This document shows, piece by piece, positions 1-14,900 of a stretch of 64,000 bases of DNA (within the stretch, counting starts at the first letter, position 1; the number at the start of each line of letters is the position of its first letter). The notes under the pieces were generated by a model. It was not told the DNA's origin. It saw only the letters and a list, made by a program, of their open reading frames with translations, and did no database searches. The DNA lies in assembly GCF_040954645.1 (NCBI RefSeq), contig NC_092803.1, positions 81,568,263 through 81,632,262 of the forward strand, written 5' to 3'. The DNA comes from Diabrotica undecimpunctata. Lineage: Eukaryota; Arthropoda; Insecta; Coleoptera; Chrysomelidae. A program made the translations under genes and the position numbers.

Positions 1-42
1 TCCTGAAAGGAAACAATTGTCGCTGGTTTTCTTCATCCCAAC
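1..42 (-). CDS. ChT: ChT coding exon 6, partial
   Basis: A TTTTGTTGTAG acceptor ends at 43 and the following bases read [14 protein letters not shown] in the phase required by exon 5, ending in the (F)PF(K/R) motif expected after the YPG loop in this family. It is cut by the window edge. Confidence 0.85.
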
Positions 43-2738
43 CTACAACAAAAGTAGTTTTTATGACATAATAGATGGAAAATAAAGAAATGAAAAAGAT
101 ATTTTTTGATTTAAACTACCAAAAATATTTGTTAAACTAATCTTCTATAATAACTAGTATGGTTAAAACTAATAATTTCTAATTTTTATTTTTTTCAACA
201 AAAACTATCAAGTTCTTGTTGAAACTCACCTGGATAATAGATCAAAGGATCTAGATACATAAGCTGCTCGCCCCCAGATACTCTAACCAAAAACGCTACG
301 ATATAGGCTGCTAGACTGCCATAAGTATTACAGTACTCCTTAAAATGAACAACCATAAGAAGTTGGGGAAAGAGGATAACGTAGACTAAATCAGAACACA
401 TAGACCTAGAGAAAAAAAAATAAATTTACTGTAGTATTCATAAAGATAAGTTTGGTTTCGGAACTATTTTATTGTAGCATATATTGTTAACTTCTATAAT
501 TTATGAAAATAAACCACAATTTTAATTAAAATATCTACTGTGTATTTTTTTGGGCATGTTTAAGTTAAATATTGTTTTATATGGGATTGAACCATCGCTT
601 TCAACGCATTTTACAGGTTACATCTAATGATTTCTTAATTTATACAATTATTTTGTAAACCATCTCCGTATACAAAATCGAAACATCAAAACAAATATGT
701 AAGATGTAATTATCATTACAATCAATTTTGATTTAATCCCATATAAAACAATATTTAAAGTATTTTTAATTAAAACTGTGGTTTATTGCTATAAAACATA
801 ATATAAATATAATATTCTGCATGTTCTTGTTTATGGACTCTATTACTTACCAGAGTCCATATATCGATGGGATCGTCAAAGCCATTACGGTCGCTAGCAC
901 CCCAACGATTAATATGGAGACCCGCATGACCCAAATGATCTCCATCTCCGAAGCCTTCTGTCTAAAGATTAATTTGTAGACATTTCTAGCAAACATTGAG
1001 CTGGCGGATAAAATACTGGAATCAGCAGATGACATTACGGCTGCTGAAACAGCACCTAGGCCAAAGAAAGACACAAAGCTTGGAGTTAAATACTGCAATA
1101 CCATCGGAAGGATCATGCTAGTCTCATCAACAGTGAGTGGATAGGGACCTTGGTAACCTGTTTCATTCCAAGCTATAAAAAGACAAATAAGAAGTATTAT
1201 TTTTATACTCAACTAATTTTTTTATGACTTACCAGTAGCTTTTGCTATTGCTCCGATCAAAACAGGCGGTATGGCCATCAAGACACATCCAACGGCAGCT
1301 ACATATGACAACACTTGGGCTCTACCTGCTGACTTGCTACTCAATACTCTCTGGAAATAGACCTGCCAAGGTATACCTCCAAATACCAGCAACAACCCAT
1401 AATCGATGTAGTAGAAAATCTCCTCTGTCTTGATGTATCCTATCCAGTCTACTTCCATGGATGACAGTGGCGCTACATGTTCATTATTCCACGCGAAAGG
1501 AATACACATCCAGAGGCCGATGAAGATGCAGAATAGCTGAATCACGTCGGTGTATGCTACAGCGTATAAACCACCAAAAAGTGTGTAGAAGACGGCAACA
1601 CATGCGCTAAACATGACGCTGGTGCGGTGGTCCATATCAATAATGACACTAAGGGTTGCCCCTAGTGCTGCTAAGATGCCTGCTGCCCAAAACACCTGCA
1701 ATATAAACAAAAACAGTTAAAATACAACGATAGACCACCTGTAATAACAAATAAGACAGCTTTTAGTATGTATTTAATATTTATATAACATTGTCTACTT
1801 AGGAAATAATATATATTTACTTACCTCCCCGCAAAGGGCTGGCAAAAACAACAGTCCACCCATTCGCTCTCCAAACGAGTCCTGTAAAGGATCTAACATC
1901 GTAATGTAGCCCTGTTGTCTCATCTTGTTGGCAAAGAAAATACCACCGAACACTAAGCTGAGGGAGTAGCCGAATGGAGCCTGACACCATACTAAGCCTG
2001 ATGTGTAAATGGCCTCCGCGGTACCGTTGATATATCCACCACCCACCCATGTTGCTGAAAAAAATAGACAATATTAAATTGTTTTATTCTTAATTCAACG
2101 TTAAAGTGTGAAGAGAAAAAAAGAACAGAATGCAAAATATATATCATCAATGCATAAAATTTTACACGAAAAAAAAAGAAAAGATCCCAGCAATCGACAT
2201 AAAATGTCACTTCAAAATTATTCCTAATTGTGAAAATGGTTACCTTACCCCGTTTTAAAACCAGGGATTTTCATTTTATTCTTAATGATAAAAGTTTTAT
2301 GAAAGGATTAAAACACAAAACGACGTCAATCAAAGGCATCAAAAGGGACAAGTTAAAGTGGATTTCATATAATCAAATGACTTATCTTCCAATAAATTCT
2401 TTCCAGGAACGCAACTCATATTATTGACAATATCATTTTAAAGTCTTCAAATTTATAATATATATGTGAATTGTCAATATAAGACAAAAATTAAAGTACT
2501 CGAAGAATTTTTTACCAAGTAACAAAAACACAATTTCTTTCATTTATTAATGTTTTGTATTTTAAGAACGATTTTTAGAATGGATGTCTAAATGTCAAAT
2601 AAACTTATTTAAAAGTAAAATTGTGGTTTATTTCCAAAAAAATTAGTAAATTGCATTAAAATACACTGCGCTCCAAAACTAACGCATACTTTTAAAAACT
2701 CTGGTAAATCAAATAATTTTAATGTTTAGATTTTTGTG

Positions 2739-2821
<83 letters not shown>

Positions 2822-5800
2822 TAAAATTTTTCGAAAGAACGGTAAAAATCGCTGATGTTTTTACCATTTTTTGCAAAAAAATTAAAAACATGCTAATTGT
2901 GCTTCATTTTTAGTTGGGTTGGATTACGTTGTGCTGAACATTTAAAGGGGTTTTTTAAGTTTATTAAGTGTTTTTTCTTTGAAATGAACCACCAGCAGCA
3001 AGAAAATCGAAATTTGTCAGAAAGTGACTGTTTTAGAATCGTTACTCTTCGCGAAGAAGGATACACTCAAGTACAACTCGCTGAACGTTTTAACGTCATC
3101 CAGTCAACCATTTCAAGAGTGTTAACACGTTTTTCTGTTACTGGAAGTAACTCGAGAAGACCCGGTCAAGGCCGTAGAAGGGTTACAACTCCTAATAAAG
3201 ACCGGTTTTTGACACTTCGTACACTGAGACAAGGGTTTGTTACCAGTACTTCTCTACAAAATAAATTTTCGAATCGTTATAACTTTAGAATTAGCCAAAA
3301 TATGATTAGAAAAAGTCTTGCCGAAAACGACCTACACCCTGGAAGGGCACCAATTGGCCCATTATTGACCAGAGACCATAGAAGACAAAGATTGCATTTT
3401 GCTCGTGAAGATGTTGATTGGAATAATGACGATTGGGGAAGAATATTGTTCACCGATGAATCCAGGTATTATCTTTTTTCTGGTGACAGGAGAAAACGGT
3501 GTATAGAAGGCCTGGGGAACGCTACGCACAGTGTAACATCGTAGGGATTGTACAGTATGGCGGCAGCTCGGTAATGGTGTGGGGTGGGATTAATTTAGAG
3601 GCTCGTATGGAATTAGTTAGAATATATCGCGGTCGGCTTACATCGCAGAGGTATATAACAGACATTTTAGAAGAGCATGTCGTGCCATTTGCACCATTTA
3701 TTGGAGGTAATTTAAGGCTTATGCAAGATAATGTCAGGCCAAACACGGCAAGAATTGTGTGGCAGTATCGTCAGGAGGTTGGAATTCCTGCCATGAATTG
3801 GCCTGCGACAAGTCCTGACCTCAACCAAATAGAACATGTTTGAGACATCATAGACAGATGACTACGACAACTACCTAATGCACCAAACACATTAGATGAA
3901 CTGTTTTTGCGGTTGGTTGAAATTTGGGATCAAATTGATCAAGAAGAAATCAGAACGATTATTCTGAGTATGAGAGATTGTTGTCAAGCAGTAATAAATA
4001 CCAGAGGATGCAATACTCGATACTAGTACACGGTACTAGTATTTTCTTCTACTTTAAAAATTTCAATTTTGTCATTAATTTATAATGTTAGTTTGTTTAG
4101 ATCAGTTGTTTGTTCAGATGTTTAGATTTATAATGTTATATTGTTAATTTCAATCCATTTTTTGTAAAAAAAGAAAAGTTTTTTATTTAAGACGTTCTTA
4201 GTTAACCATAAAGCAGAAAAGAACAAACAAAAATCTTTTCATTACAACTCAAAATAAGAATTTTAAAATTATGCGTTAATTTTGGAGCGCAGTGTATTTA
4301 CGGCATGTCGTCCAGTCTAATATTAAAACTAATGATACATCACTTACAATATAAGCTATGAGTAAAAGACTTTTTATCAAATGAAATCACCAGCTAGTAT
4401 CACCGGATTCTTTAGCTTTAGATTCTTCAGTGTAATTTTGATCATCGTCGGTGTTTGGTCATGTCGGTAGTAAACAACGGTTGTACTGGAAACTTTTTGT
4501 TGTTTTTATATTTTGAATGTGAGTATACTTTTTCTTTGTAGTGATTTAGTACTTTTTTATTATATAATAATTATAAATTATTGATTTTAGTGTTTATGAA
4601 TTTTTTAAGAATATAAATATTGGGGATTTGCGATAAATTAAAACGAAGATAATGATTTTCCTGAGTATGGAGTTCTATGGATTGAAGCTGTGTTCCAGTT
4701 TCGACAATAATTCTTCAGGCGAATTGGTAAATATTTGTCAATTTAAAGATATAGAATAAATTTATCGCAGGCATATTTTATATATTAAAACATCTATCAA
4801 GTTTTATAACATTCGTCTTTTTATGTTAAGCCTTTAAGTAATTTTACAAAAAAAATTAGACAAAAGCCAAAGAATTACAATTAGTTAAAGGTATTTTACT
4901 TGCGGGATTTCTGATAACATTTCTGATAAAAGCATTGTTGATTTTTTATATTATGTATGTTTGCTGTATCTTCACGTTATTGTTTTGTAATAAAACATTT
5001 TAAATGCCCACAACGTAAAATTAATTTTATTTTGTTTCTTTTTGCAGCACAAATTGTACAATGTCGCCGGTGAGTAAGGGAATGAGTCAAGGGTTTTATA
5101 TTTCTATTACACTGTTTTATGTACCGTTAAATTTATATACTAAAAATATTTAATTTATGTACTATGTAGATTACATTAAGGTATGCTCCAATTGGAACTT
5201 ACCCAATAGTATCCGACAAAAAGGTCTGGCATCTGTATAATTACAGTATGCATCATTTGATGCTTACTACCAAAATATTCATTTGCTGTAGCCTTCGCGA
5301 AATACATTACATACATTAAGGTATGCTCCGATTGGAACTTACCCAATAGTATCCGACAAAAAGGTCTGGCATCTGTATAATTACAGTATGCATCATTTGA
5401 TGCTTACTCCCAAAATATTCATTTGCTTTAGCCTTCGCGAAATACCTGTATTGGTTTTTTGCTTTGAAATTTCGTTTTTACCGATAAAAATCGAACGGGG
5501 TGCTTATACATGTAGAGCTCAGTTCACGACTGGCACCCTGTTTTAACCAAAAGCTCTACATATATATTTAGAAATGCTTCTGCAGTTGAAATATAGTTAA
5601 GTCTGGACCAGTTTTATTTTGAGGAACATACTCTTTCAAATTTTGTCCTTTGCGTAATCCATATGTTAGTTTTTTTATCCGTTGTAAGTTATTCCCAAAA
5701 GATTTCTTTCTGTAAGTCTCTGGTATACTTATAGTTTACCATCCAACACCTAGGTTTCAGAGCCTTATGTGGTGACTGGTAGAATACATTCAATGAAGGT

Positions 5801-5881
5801 CTGTTTTCAACTTCAACAAAGAGAAATTCTCATCTAATGATTTCGTGTTCTTGGTTTTGTTTTTTTTGTAGTGATTAATTG

Positions 5882-5956
<75 letters not shown>

Positions 5957-8900
5957 ATATATATATAATATATTTATTTTACTGTCATTTTAAGTGTGCA
6001 TGAATCTCTTCCTATAGTGTGCCATAATATTTGCTTTTCTCCATGTAACTCCTTTTTTGCCAAGTTGTTATGCTATTAAATCGTTAAAACTTAACTGCTT
6101 TTGCTTAACATGCTTTGCCATCGATTCTATTGTTAATTAACCTATTATATAGCATTACATCTTACCCAATCTCTTTTAGTTACTTACTGTTACTTTCGTA
6201 AATATCTCATCTCTGCCGCCTGTATCTTATTTTTTGTTGCTTACCTAACGTAACTTATGGAGCCAGTTTAGTCAACTGTACAGCCCTATTGTGCCCAGCT
6301 GTATAGCCTTAAAACATTTGTTTTAGTATGATTGGTTATTTCTTTCTTTTTGTTGCCTGGTATAATTTATTCGCTTTATATATCCTTTTGTTGATCTCTA
6401 CTTCTTGTCTGCCAATTTTTCAACTGTCACACCTATACATGTCATCACTATTAAAAGTATTCAAACGTATTTACCTATTTAATTTACACTGCAGTTATGA
6501 CCGCCACGTTTGATTTCTCCTTGTTCATATTCATGCCTAATTTATTTGAAGCTTATAATAATTGTTTCACTCCTTTGGATTTCTTCTTTTTTAAATACTA
6601 GTATTACTACTTCATCTGCGCATCTACGCGTCTGACATCTGTTTTTAGTAGACTTCGGTACCCTATTTGTAGTGACTTGGTTTTAGTGAGTCATTTTCTG
6701 TAGCTCTTATAGTGCTACTTATTGTGCATTGATGATGTTGCTCAAGTGTATCAATAAGTATATAGTCGATGTGCTTTTGCGTTATTCCGTCGTTGGACGA
6801 CGGAGGTTACTTTAGGTATATGTTTTGTATGTATATCCTTTATATCGACGGTGTCACGACAGAAAGGCATAAGCGTCATGGACAGTTTTTTTCAGGAGAC
6901 ACAAAAAACGTTTAATATCGCTTAATATTTCTTTTTTTACATTTTTTTGGCATTTTATTATTATCGAACTGAGGCATTCTGACTTACCATATATGTTATT
7001 TATAAAACAATTATTATAAACATGAGATATTTAACATTTTGGTGCTTACGCCTTTAATGTTAGGTTCTCTGGTGTTTAAGCCTTTTTGAAAGGCGGTTAC
7101 CATATTTCGAAATAAGTATTTTGATCAAAAAATGTCGCTTAGGAACTTGTACGCCTTTTAATTTTACGGAATTATAACAAAAATGGAGAATAAATCTTTT
7201 CATTTTAAAGCATAACAATTAAGTAAAAATAATACAAATTAAACAATACACAATAATATATTTATGAGTTTCTTAGAGTTATATTGATGTAAAAAAATAC
7301 AAAAATAAAAGTTAATATATTTATCACGTTATATTAAGTAAAAAACAACAAAAACTATTAAAACCTACCATTTTTTCTACATTGATAACTAAGTAAGTTG
7401 TATTATAAAACTAATAGAAATAAAATGCAAATCAAAATTTGATAACAGAAAATAACATTTATCAATAACAAAACAAACTAATAGAAACGAAGAACCGATA
7501 TAACAGAAAATTTAACCAGTTGATGAGCTAGAACGTAGTGAGCTAGAACTAATGCTGTCAATTTCAGTCTCATTTTTAAAAAATACTGTCAAGGATGATG
7601 AATCTGATTCGGAGTTTAAAGAATCATTTTGTTGTATAAAATCATTACAACCTATCTTATCATCAACTAATATACTAAAAACTATTGCGGCATTATTACT
7701 ACTATCATCAGTATCATCACTATCTGAGTAAGGTACAAGCTTTTTATCACAGGTTAATAAATCAGTCTCTTCTTCGGCAGTTTCATCAATATTCGAAAAT
7801 AAACGGCTGTCAATATTTAAATTTAGACTTAAGGAAAACTGAAATCCACAATGGCATCTCAATATTACTTCACAGTTCAATTGTCTGCATGCTTTTGCGA
7901 GCTCTCTTCCTTTACTGGTGGTTAATCTTGATCCATTTCGCATTATAATCACCTCTGATGACGACTCTACTTCCTTGGGAATTCAAAAATGTTGTGTAAA
8001 AATCTGACTGTATTTTATGTTTTGTCGGACAATATACCGCTGAGACTACTAGATTATAGGTTTACATTTGGATTTTCACAGCCGTGACTTATATTTACTC
8101 TGTTTGCTATCCCATCTTCTGATGTTTTTGTGTGCCCTATTTTATAATTATTGGGCTTCCTCCTTTGGCTGTTTTTTTTTGGTAGATAGTGTGGTATACC
8201 TGATATCCTTTATACTTGATATATAAGTATTTAGTGAAGTGTGTTTTAGCGATACGATATATATTAATCTTCTCTATATCAAGAACAGTTTACAATTCTT
8301 TTTGGTGTTTCAGAAGGCTATTGGCATTTCATTCTAAAATTCTTAGGTGTCTAGTCATTTTTGATTATAAGAATCGCTCCTTGTGCGCCCTTTTCCAAGT
8401 TTGTGATACGTGTATCTAGCTTTTCCAGGCTTTTTAAAATAAGGTTAAGTGTTATGTTAATGTTTGATGTTCTATAATTCTGATTTTTTTTTAGTGTTAT
8501 TTGCAGTAGTTCGTTCTGTAGTTACCTGACTGTATTGTCTTCTGCTCTAATGATAAGTTTGGTTTTGCTAGAGTATTTTTGACTCCTTCGGCTCTCTTTG
8601 TAATAATGCAGATGAAGTTATTTTAAAAACAATCTAAATTACGCTACATGCAACTTTGAATAGCTAAAAATAATTTTTGGTGATACAACACTTGAGATTA
8701 AAATAACAGTTTGTTTAAAATTTTTTTTGACTTAATTATAAGTTAGGAATTTGTTTATAGTTAAGTAAAGCAATTTCTCACACGAAACGTAAAAATATGT
8801 AAAAACAATTCTTAAATTCTAAAACTAAAGCAGAATTTATTTTACAAAATAAAGTCCAGTTGTCTGAAAATGGCTACTATGTATTTATATTTCTATAATT

Positions 8901-11900
8901 ATACTTTAGATGGAAAAAATATTGTGAACTATGACTTGGAACACAATCATGCAAACGAGCTCCAAAAACTAAGCCGTCCAGTCATCGGCGACCTCTACAA
9001 TAGGAAAGCTTAGGAGGCCTTATCGGAGAGGTCATCAAAAAAGATTGCAATTTTTTCTTTTGAATAACACCTGACAAAAACGGACATTCCTTGAATTCAC
9101 AGGAATATGAGTACGAATAGTTTTCCTTTTTTGCCACCTGTACCGAAAGATATTGGGGAAGACCACCAAGCGCTCCGATAGGTGAATCCGAAGACGTACC
9201 GCCATGAATATTTTGTGTTGCATAACAATCGCCAACAAATTATTATTATTTTTGGCTGTCTTCAGAATTTACGTTGCTTGAAGAAAGTAGAGCTTACATG
9301 GATGCTACATTACAATATACGGCAAATTTTTCTTCGAATTATTTACCATCCGTGACTTATTAAATAGATATTACGTGCCTCTTATATTCTGCATTCTTTT
9401 CGGCAACGAGTGAAAATTTATGTTAAGTCCTTTACTCAATTAATTCGTTGCTCTAAAGAAGTTGGTGCTGTTTTGAGTCCATCACGACTTGCTTGCCATC
9501 CACAAGGCTGTAACTGCCGTTTGGCTATTACCAAATCAAATTGGGTATTTATTTCATTTAACTCAAAGTTTATTTACCAAAAGCCAAAATCTTTGCTTGT
9601 TAACCACTTACAACAGGGGAGATTTCAACGGCAAGTGGCTGCACTTATTACTTGGTTTGCTATTTTTGGACCCCGAAGAAGTCGGCGAATATTTTGACAA
9701 CAATTTCATGGCGGACATCCCTAACCTGCCTTCATTTATGAAAATTATTGATTATATGGTAGAGAACTACATAATTTATCAGTCTCTTTCTCCTTCAACG
9801 TTTTAAGTATCCCAGTTTAGCCATATACATTTCACCACAAAATCATGCGAATCCTTTGATTCCCATTTTCCAATTGTTTTTGCCATTCTTGACCAAATAT
9901 CCTCACTTTTGTGTATATGCTTCTACAGCACCAAACAATCGTGTACGTAAAACTTTAAGCTCTACATGTACCTATCCCTAGACTCTCCAAGAATGTCAAT
10001 TAAGCGGAAGACGTCTTATGATTTTGATAAATTTTGTTATACAACTATCATAAAAGCTTGTAAAACTAAATCTGGTGCTTATTTTTATTATGAAATTCAA
10101 AACACTTTTTTATTTAATTTTTCATCTTACAAAATAGTAAGTATAAAGAAACTAAATAGCCTTATTAAATGTTTTTTCAGTGTGTATATACATACATTAA
10201 AATTGTAGATTATTTATTTTCTTTTGCCTCCTTCTCCTTAAGCCATTGTCGGGGCGTGGTGACACTCTGAATATTATTTGGCTTGTTGTCTCCATTAGCT
10301 GCGATCCTGTGCCATATGGACGGCTTCATGTAGGGATTTTCCCACCAGAGTCTTCATTTGGTCTACTTATCGTGTTGGAGAGCTTCTTCTTGATCTTCGG
10401 CCTTCTACATTTCTTCTACTACCAATAGTTCTATGATCCCCGCTCTTCTAGCTATTAGGCTGAAGTAAATTAAATATACACGGTTTAGTTTTTTTTAATA
10501 GCCTATCTTTTATTTGAAGCTCTTCCAGAATTGACAGGCTGGTTCTATGTTCTGTCCAGGACATGCATAGAATTCTTCTATAGATCCACATTTAGAAGAC
10601 TTCGATCTTATTCCTATATATTCCTATATTCTGAGAGTCCATGATTTAATTGGTTATGTGTGTAATGAGAAAAATAAAGACATTGACCAACCTGAGCTTA
10701 GTATTTCTCGTTATTGTTCGGTCTTTCCATATTTTAATTATTTTAGATGTTGCGGTTTGGGCCCTTGCTACTCTACGCTTTATTTCTGAGAACTAATTGC
10801 TATTATTGGTTATCAGGGAGCCCAAGTATATAAATCTGTCTACCACTTCGAAATTTGCCACTTGGTGTATGTACGGTAGATTATTATTTGCTCTGTCTAC
10901 GATCATTATTTTTGTTTTTCTGGTATTGGTATAAAGTCCGAATTCTTCGCTTATCTGGCTGAGCCGTGAAGTGATGGTAATCATTTCGACTTCATTCAGT
11001 GCTAGTATAAGTGTATCATCTGCTAATCGCAGATTGCTGATTTTTTTGCCTGCTATAGTCATTCCTCCATCCCATGCGTATAGTACTTTTCTCATTATAT
11101 ATTCAAAATATATGTTGTACAACAATGGTCAAAGTATGCAGCCCTGTCTAATTCCTTTTTTTTTTTTGTTTTGAACGCATCTGAACGTATTCCGTGTATT
11201 TTAACTTTGGCTGAGTTTTTATCATACAGATTTCTTATTATAGTAACTAGATAAGGTACCCCTTTATTTTCCATTATATTCCCGAGGGGATCCCATTTTA
11301 CTGAAGCAAAAGCCTTTGCATAATATATGAAACAAAACAGCATTGGTATGTTGTGTTTTGTCGCTTTTTCTATTATCTGTCTGGTGTTCAGTATCTGTTC
11401 CCGTGTTCCTTTTCCTAGTACGAATCCGCATTGTTCTTCGGCTATCTCTGGGAGTAGAAAGGTATTTAACCGTAAATTGATTATATTTAGCAGACCTTTG
11501 CTTGTATGAGCAATAAGGGCATACGGTTAACAGTTCTGTAATTGCTGCATACAGTTAGTAATCCTTTTTTATGAATAGGGACTAAGGTTAATTCGCACCA
11601 CTCATCAGGCCATTCACCTGTGATCCATATTATGTTGCACATATCCAGTATTACATATACGCCAATCTCACTCATTCATTCATCAAATTTTCGTAGATTT
11701 GTTCATTTTTATATTGTCAAATAATTTTTTATCGAGGTATTTTATATAATTTGGGATACTTTAATTTTTTTTGTTGTTTCCACAGAAACCGTTTTAAAAG
11801 CCAGGAAATTGTACTTAAGGATTTTAATGAAATCTGTCATAATAAATAAATTGCTAATCACGTCAAATTTAAGAATTTCTACCAATGATACCTTGAAATG

Positions 11901-14900
11901 TAGAGCTTTGCGCGTATAGAAAATTAAGTTTCTTTCGTCTTCTATACAATGGTGGCACACTCAAGTTTGTGAAGCGAAGCTTTTATACTGACGTTGTATT
12001 AGTTTATCTAGGTAGTAAAATGCTGAGGCGAGCGACACGGGAGAAGCGCTACGAGACGGCGTCACCGGTAGCGTCACGAAATAGTGGACTTCACATCGAT
12101 TCACTACTCTTTATTAATTCGTTTCTAGTAATTATATATTTGTTCTAAGCAGGTTTAAATTAAAAGCTGCATGAAAAATAACAAAATACAGATATTAAAT
12201 AAAAAGTAAAAAATTAAAAGAATATCTAACAATAAAAGATACAGTTAAACAAACAGAAAAATAAAAGCTACTAAATTCGATTTGTAACGATTCTCGAACG
12301 GTCAAAATTTTAAAGGCATCATAAATGTCATTTAATTAATAAAAATATTGAATCATCTGTTGAAATTTTTAGTCCAGATACTTCTGTTTTAAAATAATTT
12401 CGTATAGATACAAGGTCGGATTTTTACTATTATCAGTTCGACAATTGTATTAAATTGCGATAAAAATAGTTATTAATTTTTTATATCATTTTAAGTTGAA
12501 TTTTCATCTCTATACTTTAAAAGCGATTTCTAAATCAACACATAATAAATATGTGCTAATTTAATACGACGTCTTTCTACGAAATACTCATCACAGTAAA
12601 TAGTTAGGGGAGTCCATTTACGCCACGAGAGGGTCCGTTATACAACCCTATTCATTTTATTAAAATTTATAAAATTAATAAATAAATAATAAAACTACTA
12701 CTAAAAGTATTATTTAAGTTAAAAAAATATAGAAAACATAATATAAAGCTTCGCGCTAGTCTACTATACCACAGTGCTACACCACAGTACAGTACAGCCT
12801 ACTATACCACTTTTTTAGCTTTACCAGTTTTTCAGATATTTGGACTTTACCTATTTCAAATAAAATAACGAAGTTTGGGACTAATAAATAGCAATTGCTC
12901 AAAATTATTTTCAATAAAAAGTACACCATCGAAAACCTATGCAGCTGAATTATCATATCTCAAACGCGTTTAGATTGGAAGATACGTCTACCACGTGAGA
13001 CACCCGATATAAATATATCAGTTAAATTTTAAAGTAATTTACTTAAAATAATTTCTGAATTTGAGTGACTCGTAGGCAAAGGTCGCTAAGTTACAAACTG
13101 TTACTAAGTTTTATTAGTCTAATTTCTGTGTTCAAAAAGTATAGACACATTTGTTGTTACAAAAAAATATATTTCTAAAAATTAGGTTAAACCGAAAACA
13201 AATCTCCAAATTATTAGCTAAAAACATATTTTAGTACAAATTTTTAATTTTCATGTATAATTGCTTCTTCCAAGTTCTTTCTGGTTCACTTTTAAGATAC
13301 TTTGTCTGTTGGATTTTAGCCAGTTCCCTTTTTTGCCAGTTATAGTAACTTTCCTATTTAATACCTAATCCCCAATGACGTGCTATTAAAAAACTCTAGT
13401 GACTTTATTCTTTTGACCTGGAAATTTGGATTTCTTTTTTTGGCCGATTGAACTATGGGAACCCAACCATCGATATTTAAAATTCGATTATGGTGTTTCC
13501 TGTCCTTTTCAATTAACCCAAAATATTGATCGCATGTATTAAAACTATGTCCAGATATAAAAAATCTTTGTCCTATAACTTTAAGTAACAATTTACAATT
13601 TTAAAGGTAATTGCTTGACAGTAAAGCCACCTTTATATTCCAATTCTGATCCCCGCAAGCATCACTATACAAAATCAGATATTTGCTTGGGTCAGGTAAG
13701 TGCGTCTCAAGATGGTTTATTGAACATAAGGTTATCTCTTAAGCTCCTCGGGATGCCACATTTTCAGGCTAGATGTACATGTATCCTGTTTCTGTGACAG
13801 CATCATGGATGCCGTAGTTATACGTCTGCAGTTGTCTCTTATAATAAAATACACCTGTACTTAACTCAGGAGTAGGAAGAGTTTTCTGAAGATCAAAGAC
13901 TAAATCTGATTTTTTTTGCTGTGATTCTTTTGCTTTATTTATATTTTGCTTTTTGTTTTCTTTAACTGCTTCTGTTTTTCTTTGGTGTAATTTCAATTCC
14001 ACTTTTGCATCCTGTTTACGCTTTTCTGAAGTAACACGTGATTTTATTTTAATATTAAGACTGTCACACTTTTGCCAAGTATAGTCCGTCTAGAAAGTAT
14101 CCGGAATTTTATGTTTTTCCTAATTTTAATAGATTTCCTTTTTGTAACATTTTAAGACAAAAGTAATGCATCAAGTAGGTTGTGCCAATAGTAGGTTATG
14201 GACAAAATCGCATAACAACACCATCTGTCAAATATTGTTGTTTGTAAACAGACTTAAGATTTCTGAAATAATGTCGCAAGTAGAAAAAAGAAAAGTGGTG
14301 GAATATTTGTATAAAACGGGTGTCGGAAACGTTAAAAAATTAGTGCCTTAAAGAAAAAGTGCAGTGTATGAGACAATAAAGAGGATAAAAAATGGCATAG
14401 ATATGAGACATAGACCAGTTTTGGGTAGACCGCGTAAAATTCGCGGAAACAATTTAAATGCTTTAGTGGCTTTAGGTCGACAAAAGCCGCTTCTAGGGTT
14501 TAGAAAATTAAAGAACAGATTTGGAAATCAACGAAGAATAAAAGTGTGACCAGAAACTGTCCGCATGTCACTGAAAAAGCAGGGCTACATATCAAGGAAT
14601 CCAAAAAAAATCCCTACAATGACAGCTCTGCAAAGGCAACGAAGAATATATTTTTGTCAACGTTTTCGAGAAGATAATAATTTTAATAATGTCTTTATAT
14701 CTTATGAAAGTTGTTTTCAGCTTGGTGCAAATCATTTAAAAGTCCTATCAAGAGAAAATGTTACCGTTCAAATTTCCAAATTTCCCACTAAAATAATGAT
14801 TTGGGGAGCAATATCTCAGCGTGGTGCTACACTTCTCTGTATAGTTAATGGTACTGTTGATAGTGCGAAATATTGTGACTTTCTAAATGGTTTTCTTTCT

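Larger units (their letters stand above)
2664..4294 (+). mobile_element. Tc1-like DD34E DNA transposon, complete ends, dead transposase
   Basis: Ends are inverted copies beginning CACTGCGCTCCAAAAC, matching at 25 of 26 positions when the flanking TA is included, and the element is flanked by TA (2662-2663 and 4295-4296), the Tc1/mariner target duplication. At about 1.63 kb it has the usual size for the group. It holds one transposase pseudogene in the same orientation and a (TA)n tract near the left end. It lies in ChT intron 1. Confidence 0.9.

Noticed and set aside
2230..2427. 65-codon plus-strand ORF in ChT intron 1
   Set aside because: No similarity, no conserved signal, antisense to the gene and short.
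12010..12790. Possible terminal repeats around AAGCTTTTATA/GAAGCTTTATA words
   Set aside because: Only about ten bases agree and no target duplication or interior gene supports an element.
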